This document shows, piece by piece, positions 1 to 6,112 of a DNA stretch of 6,112 bases. The stretch's first letter is position 1. Every line of letters begins with the position of its first letter. Under the pieces are notes generated by a model that was not told the DNA's origin, did no database searches, and saw only the letters and a list, made by a program, of their open reading frames with translations. The position numbers and the translations under genes are program-made. The stretch covers positions 1 through 6,112 of the forward strand of contig JAFANO010000325.1 in NCBI GenBank assembly GCA_019232645.1. Direction: 5' to 3'. This DNA comes from Planctomycetaceae bacterium (lineage in GTDB: Bacteria > Planctomycetota > Planctomycetia > Isosphaerales > Isosphaeraceae).

Positions 1-1907
<1,907 letters not shown>

Positions 1908-2061
1908 GAACGAGACCGGGATCGGAAAAAGACGAATTCACTAGGATTCGGACGGCGGATTCCCAGGATGATCAGGAGTGATCGACCGCGCGTCGCGGCC
2001 GGCGCGGCCCGGGCTCGAGGGTGTGATGGGTATTCCAGAGATTTTGTAAGCTCTGTCCGGA

Positions 2062-2089
2062 TCGCGAATTCGAGGTCTCGAATTCGCGA
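2062..2089. repeat. perfect inverted repeat, 13-base arms, 2-base centre
   Basis: The arms TCGCGAATTCGAG (2062-2074) and CTCGAATTCGCGA (2077-2089) are exact reverse complements around GT. The site lies 154 bases upstream of the glycosidase start and 112 bases downstream of the glk stop. A symmetric site of this length suits a dimeric repressor or activator; as RNA it could also fold as a 12-bp stem with a 4-base loop. There is no T-run after it on the minus strand (the next bases are TCCGGACAG), so it does not look like a classical intrinsic terminator. I cannot tell which regulator, if any, binds it. Confidence 0.85.
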
Positions 2090-2140
2090 ACTTCAATTTC
2101 CGAAGCGAAAGAACATCCCAGGATGACGGATCATCCCGAT

Positions 2141-2164
2141 GGCGAGATCCCTCATTGGATCGCC
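2141..2164 (-). terminator. weak hairpin after glk, possible transcript end
   Basis: GGCGAGATCC (2141-2150) and GGATCGCC (2157-2164) can pair as 8 bp with a 2-base bulge and a 6-base loop, beginning 37 bases past the glk stop. A second small stem, GGATGA (2121-2126) with TCATCC (2131-2136) and a 4-base loop, follows directly in the direction of transcription and is trailed on the minus strand by a TTCTTT stretch about ten bases on. Neither has a proper U-tract, so termination here is only a possibility. Confidence 0.25.
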
Positions 2165-2201
2165 CCGAAGACGAGGGCGAGCGGGAGCGGGGTGGGCCCG
2201 A

Positions 2202-3188
2202 TCAGCAGAGCCTCCGCGCATAGTGGGCGGCGCCCAGCAGGGGGGCTCGGGGATCGAGCGCCACGCTCACTGCGATCTTCCTCATGAACTCGGTATAACG
2301 GCCCTTCTCGACGAACGCCCGCTGAAACGTCCCCTGCCGCAGCGCGGGGAGCAGCTTGGGCGCGATCCCGCCGCCCACGAAGACGCCGCCGGTCGCGACG
2401 CTCCGCAGCGCGAGGTTGCCCGCCTCGGCGCCATAGATCGTGGTGAAGAGCTCGACCGTGGCGACGCAGAGCGGGTCGGCGCCGCTCAGCCCCAGGTCGG
2501 CGATCGTGGCATTCGGGTCGCCGACGGCGAGCCGCTCGGCCATCTCGGGCGACTCGGTGCCGTGGCCGCAATCGCGCAAGAACTGATAGATATTATGGAA
2601 GCCCGGGCCCGACAGGACGCGCTCGTAGCTGACGTGGCCGCCGAACTTCGCGGTGAGATAGCGCAGCAGCTCGATCTCCAGGGGGGTCCTCGGCGCGAAG
2701 TCGCCGTGGCCCCCCTCGGAGGCGATCGGGTGATGGTGCGTGCCGTCCCAGTAGAGCATCGCCTCGCCCAGCCCAGTCCCGGCGGCGATGACCGCGACGT
2801 TGCTCTTCACGCCGGGCGCCCGGCCCGGCTGGAGGACGAACACCTGCTCGGGCCGGAGGAAGAGCATCCCGTAGGCGGCCGCCTCCAAGTCGTTGAGCAG
2901 CTTGACTCGCGGCACCTCGAGCCCGTCGGCGAGCGCCCGCTCGTCGAGCACCCAGGGGAGGTTAGTCGTCTGGCACCTGCCATCGACGACCACCCCGGCG
3001 ACCCCGAAGCAGGCCCCGCAGAGCCCGCCCAGGGGGTTGCGTCCCGAGAACTCGGCCAGGATCAGGTCGAATGTCGCGTAGGCCTGGCTCGAGAAGATCT
3101 CCTCGCGGACCGGTCGGAGCCCGTCGCCGGATTCTTCGAAGAGTGCCAGGTCCGTCTTCGTGCCGCCGATATCGCCAGCCAGGAACAT
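2202..3188 (-). CDS. glk: glucokinase, E. coli type (PF02685)
   Basis: Catalyses ATP-dependent phosphorylation of glucose to glucose 6-phosphate in the cytoplasm. The 328-residue product is close to the usual 315-340 of the family. Visible motifs in order: DIGGTKT (6-12), the first phosphate-binding loop; LLND (97-100), with D100 the expected catalytic base; GTGLG (137-141), the second phosphate loop; SEGGHGDFAP (157-166), where E158 and H161 match glucose-contacting residues of E. coli Glk; E189 in SYER, also a sugar contact; and VGGGIAPK (271-278) of the nucleotide site. The lack of the Cys-rich zinc motif of ROK kinases supports the Glk rather than the ROK subfamily. The frame stays open upstream to 3452, but ATG 3186-3188 is chosen because DIGGTKT sits at the N-terminus as in the family and GGAGG lies 5 bases before it. 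It starts 41 bases after opcA and probably shares its transcript, supplying the substrate of Zwf encoded two genes earlier. TGA stop at 2202-2204. Confidence 0.95.
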   Translation of the reverse strand: MFLAGDIGGTKTDLALFEESGDGLRPVREEIFSSQAYATFDLILAEFSGRNPLGGLCGACFGVAGVVVDGRCQTTNLPWVLDERALADGLEVPRVKLLNDLEAAAYGMLFLRPEQVFVLQPGRAPGVKSNVAVIAAGTGLGEAMLYWDGTHHHPIASEGGHGDFAPRTPLEIELLRYLTAKFGGHVSYERVLSGPGFHNIYQFLRDCGHGTESPEMAERLAVGDPNATIADLGLSGADPLCVATVELFTTIYGAEAGNLALRSVATGGVFVGGGIAPKLLPALRQGTFQRAFVEKGRYTEFMRKIAVSVALDPRAPLLGAAHYARRLC

Positions 3189-3193
3189 GCTCT

Positions 3194-3198
3194 CCTCC
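3194..3198 (-). promoter_or_regulatory. Shine-Dalgarno of glk
   Basis: GGAGG on the minus strand, 5 bases before ATG 3186-3188, within the purine-rich run AGGGAGGAGAGC. It decides the glk start against the open frame that continues upstream through the 3' end of opcA. Confidence 0.8.
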
Positions 3199-3200
3199 CT

Positions 3201-3232
3201 CCCTCGAGGGGGTGATCCCAAGCACCGGATCA
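3201..3232. repeat. two tandem inverted repeats in the opcA-glk spacer
   Basis: TGATCC (3213-3218) and GGATCA (3227-3232) form a 6-bp stem with an 8-base loop that includes the opcA stop codon. The 10-base palindrome CCCTCGAGGG (3201-3210) follows and abuts the glk ribosome site. Neither is followed by a T-run. They may affect how much glk is made relative to zwf and opcA, for example by pairing of the C-rich strand with the G-rich ribosome site, but short repeats of this size also occur by chance in GC-rich DNA. Confidence 0.45.
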
Positions 3233-4360
3233 GGTCAGGGCTTCGGCCATCGTCCGGGATGCTCGGAGGGCCTCGAAGAACAGGGTGTCGCGCGCGAAGT
3301 CCTGGAGTTGGAAGGCGACCAGGAGCGCCCCCGACTGGATCGGCGCCTGCAAGATATGGGGCTCGGCCTCGAGGCTGAGCGACCAGGCCGCGAGGCGGCC
3401 CGGGGCTGTCATGGCGAACGTCATGGCCAGCGACTGGCCGCCCGAGCGCCACGAGACCGCGACGTCGCGGACCTCGGGGTCGCCGCCGTCAAGGCGCCGG
3501 AGCCGGACCTCGACCGGGCCGTGTGCCGCCCGGAACCTCCAGGCGTAGTCCCAGCCCCTGGCCCAGGTCCGCCCGGCCGGTCGCCAGCCGAGACAGGCGG
3601 CGAGCCAGCCGACGAGCAGCCAGGCCTGGGGCAGACCGCGGGGGCCGTGCTCGACCTCGACGAGCTGGATCGCCTCGAGCGCCCCGGGCCTCACGGCCGG
3701 GTCGAGCGACTGGCTGATCAGGCGGCGCCAGGGCTTGAGCCGCCGCCAGCTCAGGTCGGCGATCCGCGTCGCGTCGGGATCGGCCCCGGCCGCCCATCGC
3801 GCCGCGGTGATCGTCCCGCGGACGGGGTCGGTCCAGGTCAGGCTGGAGTAGACGACCTGCGCGGCCATCTCCTCGAGCTCGGTGAAGAGCGGGCCGCCCA
3901 GCGAGGGGGCCTCGTGGCTGGCCCACCAGAGCGAGGTCGGGAGGTCGCCGATCAGGAGCTCCCGCGCCGTCGAGGGGAGACTCAGGATCGCGTCGCCCGA
4001 GGCGTTGATCGTGACGTGCTCGGAGCAGACTTGGTGGTGATCGCCGACCAAGTGGCAGTGCGCCGAGACGTAGGCATCGATGTCGTCCTCGGGGTCCTCG
4101 GCCTCGCCCGTAAGCAGCAGGACACGGCAGGGGTGGGCCCGGACGATGGCGGGGACCTGCTCGGCGACGTCGCGGGCCTGCTCCCGGGTCGCGCAATAGA
4201 TGATCAGGTTCGACATGCAAGCGCGGACCAGGACGTCCTGCGTCGCGCCGTCGCCCTCGGGGGGCTTCCAGAGCTGGTTCAGCTCGCGCTCGATCGCGGC
4301 GAGGTCCACCTCTCGAGGCGGGTGCGAGCTGAGCCGGGGGTCGGGGTTTGCCGAGGTCAT
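3230..4360 (-). CDS. opcA: glucose-6-phosphate dehydrogenase assembly protein OpcA
   Basis: OpcA is needed for assembly and activity of G6PDH in cyanobacteria and is regularly encoded next to zwf there and in actinobacteria; it has no known catalytic activity of its own. The 376-residue product shows family-typical stretches: N-terminal REVDLAAIERELNQLW (16-31), a Rossmann-like first half with MSNLIIYC (49-56) and the ADPCRV-like AHPCRV (75-80), LPTSLWW (140-146), and DLSWRRLKPWR (202-212), which I regard as the best OpcA signature. Cysteines fall at 48, 56, 78, 102, 112 and 256. Start: ATG 4358-4360 overlaps the zwf stop as ATGA and has GGAGG 5 bases before it; the frame is open further up to 4498, but that would lie deep inside zwf. 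TGA stop at 3230-3232. The overlap suggests translational coupling, suiting a partner needed in proportion to Zwf. The second half (about 230-376) is less conserved to my eye. Confidence 0.92.
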   Translation of the reverse strand: MTSANPDPRLSSHPPREVDLAAIERELNQLWKPPEGDGATQDVLVRACMSNLIIYCATREQARDVAEQVPAIVRAHPCRVLLLTGEAEDPEDDIDAYVSAHCHLVGDHHQVCSEHVTINASGDAILSLPSTARELLIGDLPTSLWWASHEAPSLGGPLFTELEEMAAQVVYSSLTWTDPVRGTITAARWAAGADPDATRIADLSWRRLKPWRRLISQSLDPAVRPGALEAIQLVEVEHGPRGLPQAWLLVGWLAACLGWRPAGRTWARGWDYAWRFRAAHGPVEVRLRRLDGGDPEVRDVAVSWRSGGQSLAMTFAMTAPGRLAAWSLSLEAEPHILQAPIQSGALLVAFQLQDFARDTLFFEALRASRTMAEALT

Positions 4361-5898
4361 AGCGTCCTCCATTCGCGATGGTCCGACTCGATCAGCCGGT
4401 CCGCCTCGAGCGGCCCCCAGGTCCCCGCCGGGTACTCGGGGAGCCAGCGGGCGCCGCTGCGCGCCCAGGCGTCGAGGATGGTGTCGATCCACGTCCACGA
4501 CGCCTCGACGCCGTCGCGCCTCATGAAGAGCGTGGCGTCACCGGCCATGACGTCGAGCAGGAGCCGCTCGTAGGCCTCGGGGGTCTGGTCGCCGTAGGTC
4601 GTGTCGTAGCGGAAGTCCATCCGGACCGGCCAGATCCGGACCTTGGGGCCGGGCCGCTTGGTGGCGATCCGGAGCGAGAGCCCCTCGTCGGGCTGGATCC
4701 TGAGCGCCAGGACGTTCGGCTGCAGCGGCGCGTCGGGGTTGAGGTTGAAGAGGATCTCGGGCACGGGCTTGAATTGCACGGCGATCTCGCTGGCGCGCTT
4801 CGGCAGGCGCTTCCCCGTCCGAAGATAGAACGGGACGCCCGCCCAACGCCAGTTGTCGACGAAGACCTTCAGGGCGACGTAGGTCTCGGTCGTCGAGTCG
4901 GGCTTGACCCCCTCCTCGCGGCGATAGCCCGGCACCGCCACGCCATGGTGGTAGCCCGGCCCGTACTGGGCGCGGACGACGTGCGTCTCGACGTCCTTGC
5001 CGGTGAGCGGGCGGAGGCAGCGGAGCACCTCGATCTTGTGGTCGCGGACCACGTCGGCGTTCATCGACCAGGGGGGCTCCATCGCCGTCACGCAGAGCAG
5101 TTGCAGGATGTGGTTCTGGACCATGTCGCGCAGCGCGCCCGCCTCCTCGTAGTAGCGCGCGCGGGTGCCGACCCCCTCCTCCTCGGCCACCGAGATCTGG
5201 ACATGGTCGATGTACTTCTGGTTCCAGAGCGGCTCGAAGATCGAGTTGCCGAACCGGACGACCATCAGGCTCTGCACGGTCTCCTTGCCCAGGTAGTGGT
5301 CGATCCGGAAGATCTGGCGCTCGTCGAAGACCCTGGCGAGCGTGGCGTTGACCTCGCGGGCGCTGGCCAGGCTGTGGCCGATCGGCTTCTCGACGATGAT
5401 CCGGGTGAACGGCCCCTCCCCCTCGCGATTGACCAGCCCGGCGGCGTGGAGCTGCTGGACGCAGACGCGGATCAGGCTCGGCGGGACCGCCAGGTAGAAG
5501 ATCCGGTTGCCGGGGATGCCGAACTTGGGCTCGATCTCCTCCAGTCGCCGCTTGAGCCCCTGGAACGCCGCCCCGTCGTCGAAGCGTCCGCGGACGTAGA
5601 ACAGCGCGCGCTGGAAGTCGAGCCAGTGCTGCTCGTCGATCGGCCGCCGCGAGAACTTCGCGACGCCGTCGTGCGCAAAGGCCCGGTAACGCTCGTCGTC
5701 GTAGTCGTCCATCGCGAAGCCGAGCACGGCGAAATTCGTCGGGAGGACCCCGTCGAGCGCCAGGTTGTAGAGGGCCGGAAGGAGCTTCCGGTGCGACAGG
5801 TCGCCGCTGCCGCCGAAGATCACCAGGGTGCACGGCTGGGCCGTGGCCACCTCCCCGACGTCGACGGTCAGCGGGTTCTGCGTGGACGTCTGGCTCAT
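4357..5898 (-). CDS. zwf: glucose-6-phosphate 1-dehydrogenase
   Basis: Oxidises glucose 6-phosphate to 6-phosphogluconolactone with reduction of NADP+ (or NAD+), the entry step of the oxidative pentose phosphate pathway, in the cytoplasm. The 513-residue product has normal family length. Residues 24-44 carry the Rossmann nucleotide loop (FGGSGDLSHRKLLPALY); EKPIGHS (170-176) includes substrate-binding K171; RIDHYLGKE (198-206) is the family active-site signature with H201 and K205; RDMVQNH (257-263) supplies the expected catalytic base H263. All four key residues are present. Start: ATG 5896-5898 gives the short variable N-terminal tail usual for the family; the frame also has an ATG at 5947-5949, which would add 17 residues and begin 26 bases after gnd. 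The ribosome site before 5898 is weak (GGACGAGA), so the longer form cannot be excluded. It lies 77 bases after gnd, and its 3' end overlaps opcA by 4 bases. Cofactor preference was not inferred. Confidence 0.97.
   Translation of the reverse strand: MSQTSTQNPLTVDVGEVATAQPCTLVIFGGSGDLSHRKLLPALYNLALDGVLPTNFAVLGFAMDDYDDERYRAFAHDGVAKFSRRPIDEQHWLDFQRALFYVRGRFDDGAAFQGLKRRLEEIEPKFGIPGNRIFYLAVPPSLIRVCVQQLHAAGLVNREGEGPFTRIIVEKPIGHSLASAREVNATLARVFDERQIFRIDHYLGKETVQSLMVVRFGNSIFEPLWNQKYIDHVQISVAEEEGVGTRARYYEEAGALRDMVQNHILQLLCVTAMEPPWSMNADVVRDHKIEVLRCLRPLTGKDVETHVVRAQYGPGYHHGVAVPGYRREEGVKPDSTTETYVALKVFVDNWRWAGVPFYLRTGKRLPKRASEIAVQFKPVPEILFNLNPDAPLQPNVLALRIQPDEGLSLRIATKRPGPKVRIWPVRMDFRYDTTYGDQTPEAYERLLLDVMAGDATLFMRRDGVEASWTWIDTILDAWARSGARWLPEYPAGTWGPLEADRLIESDHREWRTL
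4366..4370 (-). promoter_or_regulatory. Shine-Dalgarno of opcA inside zwf
   Basis: GGAGG on the minus strand, 5 bases before the opcA ATG and embedded in the last codons of zwf (TGG AGG ACG CTA TGA, ending WRTL). Together with the ATGA stop/start overlap it fixes the opcA start and points to coupled translation. Confidence 0.8.
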
Positions 5899-5975
5899 CG
5901 GTCTCGTCCAGAAGGTGAAGCGGGGCAACACAAGGCCTCGACCCTGCATGCCGCATTCCCCGTGCCCGGCGCCCG

Positions 5976-6112
5976 TCAGCCGCCGCTGGGCCGCTCGACG
6001 TGGCCGCCGAACTTGTTCCGCATGGCCGAGAGCACCTTCTCGGCGAAGGTGTGGTCCTGCCGCGACCGGAACCGCGTGAACAGCGCCGTCGAGAGGACGT
6101 CGGCCGGCACCG
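5976..6112 (-). CDS. gnd: 6-phosphogluconate dehydrogenase, decarboxylating, C-terminal end (cut by window edge)
   Basis: Only the last 44 complete codons and the TGA stop (5976-5978) are inside the window; the frame enters from the right edge with two bases of a split codon. The visible tail includes [19 protein letters not shown] (4-22) and [13 protein letters not shown] (25-37), which matches the C-terminal segment of the shorter GntZ/YqeC-type 6-phosphogluconate dehydrogenases: the FRSRQ stretch and the RNxFGGH end are typical, while the longer E. coli Gnd type ends differently. The enzyme converts 6-phosphogluconate to ribulose 5-phosphate and CO2 with production of NAD(P)H. Its place just before zwf, opcA and glk fits this role and makes it the first seen member of the likely operon. 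Which cofactor it uses cannot be judged because the N-terminal nucleotide site is outside the window. Confidence 0.88.
   Translation of the reverse strand, partial: VPADVLSTALFTRFRSRQDHTFAEKVLSAMRNKFGGHVERPSGG

Larger units (their letters stand above)
1908..2201. other. non-coding interval between glk and the glycosidase gene
   Basis: This 294-base gap is the only sizeable non-coding stretch. It lies downstream of glk and upstream of the glycosidase, both on the minus strand, so it should hold the end of the glk transcript and a promoter for the glycosidase. It is more AT-rich in places than the flanking genes (1926-1940, 2041-2050, 2091-2100). It contains the perfect palindrome at 2062-2089, two weaker hairpins nearer glk (2121-2136 and 2141-2164), an 11-base direct repeat at 1961-1971 and 2116-2126, and a GGATTC repeat at 1944-1949 and 1957-1962. 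I see no convincing small gene and no tRNA-like fold. An open frame crosses it on the plus strand, but it is antisense to the glycosidase and looks like a shadow. Confidence 0.75.

Noticed and set aside
2139..3215. Plus-strand open frame of 358 residues antisense to glk
   Set aside because: Low-complexity shadow composition opposite intact glucokinase motifs; no ribosome site or family resemblance.
3189..3452. N-terminal extension of glk beyond ATG 3186-3188
   Set aside because: It would overlap opcA by over 200 bases and place the phosphate loop about 90 residues in; the GGAGG site supports the inner start.
4361..4498. N-terminal extension of opcA into zwf
   Set aside because: The ATGA overlap with GGAGG 5 bases upstream is a far better start, and the extension is shadow-like.
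3071..4573. Plus-strand open frame of 500 residues antisense to opcA
   Set aside because: Its length comes from the scarcity of stop codons in high-GC DNA; Arg/Gly/Pro-rich with no motif, and opcA on the other strand is convincing.
4538..5956. Second long minus-strand frame within zwf (472 residues)
   Set aside because: Out of frame with zwf, dominated by Arg, Pro, Ala and Gly; zwf itself keeps all catalytic residues.

Overview
The window is ordinary GC-rich bacterial DNA with five genes, all on the minus strand, so transcription runs from high to low coordinates. In that order they are the C-terminal end of gnd (6-phosphogluconate dehydrogenase, cut by the right edge), zwf (glucose-6-phosphate dehydrogenase), opcA (G6PDH assembly/activation protein), glk (E. 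coli-type glucokinase) and, after a 294-base gap, the first 635 codons of a large GH63/MGH1-like glycoside hydrolase that runs off the left edge. I found no RNA gene, mobile element or CRISPR array, and no plus-strand gene I can defend.

Organism: strong GC bias at third codon positions, zwf next to opcA, and a PF02685-type glucokinase. OpcA is best known from Cyanobacteria and Actinobacteria. The high GC argues against most cyanobacteria, and the E. coli-type glucokinase plus the gnd-zwf-opcA-glk order argue against a typical actinobacterium. My best guess is a planctomycete, perhaps of the Isosphaera/Singulisphaera group. This rests on memory of the families and on composition, not on a search.

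Layout: 5976-6112 gnd 3' end; 5899-5975 short spacer; 4357-5898 zwf; 3230-4360 opcA, overlapping zwf by 4 bases (ATGA) with its ribosome site inside zwf; 3189-3229 spacer holding two small inverted repeats and the strong glk ribosome site; 2202-3188 glk; 1908-2201 non-coding, with a perfect 13-base-arm palindrome and weaker hairpins; 1-1907 the glycoside hydrolase, 5' part.

How the genes work together: glucokinase makes glucose 6-phosphate, Zwf (helped by OpcA) oxidises it to 6-phosphogluconolactone with production of reduced nicotinamide cofactor, and Gnd converts 6-phosphogluconate to ribulose 5-phosphate and CO2. The lactonase step (pgl) is not visible here. The glycoside hydrolase has no visible signal peptide and could free glucose in the cytoplasm for glucokinase, but its substrate is unknown and it probably has its own promoter. 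I see core carbon metabolism, not a new system. The points most worth a second look are the palindrome before the glycosidase, OpcA in an apparently non-cyanobacterial, non-actinobacterial setting, and the glycosidase-glucokinase link.
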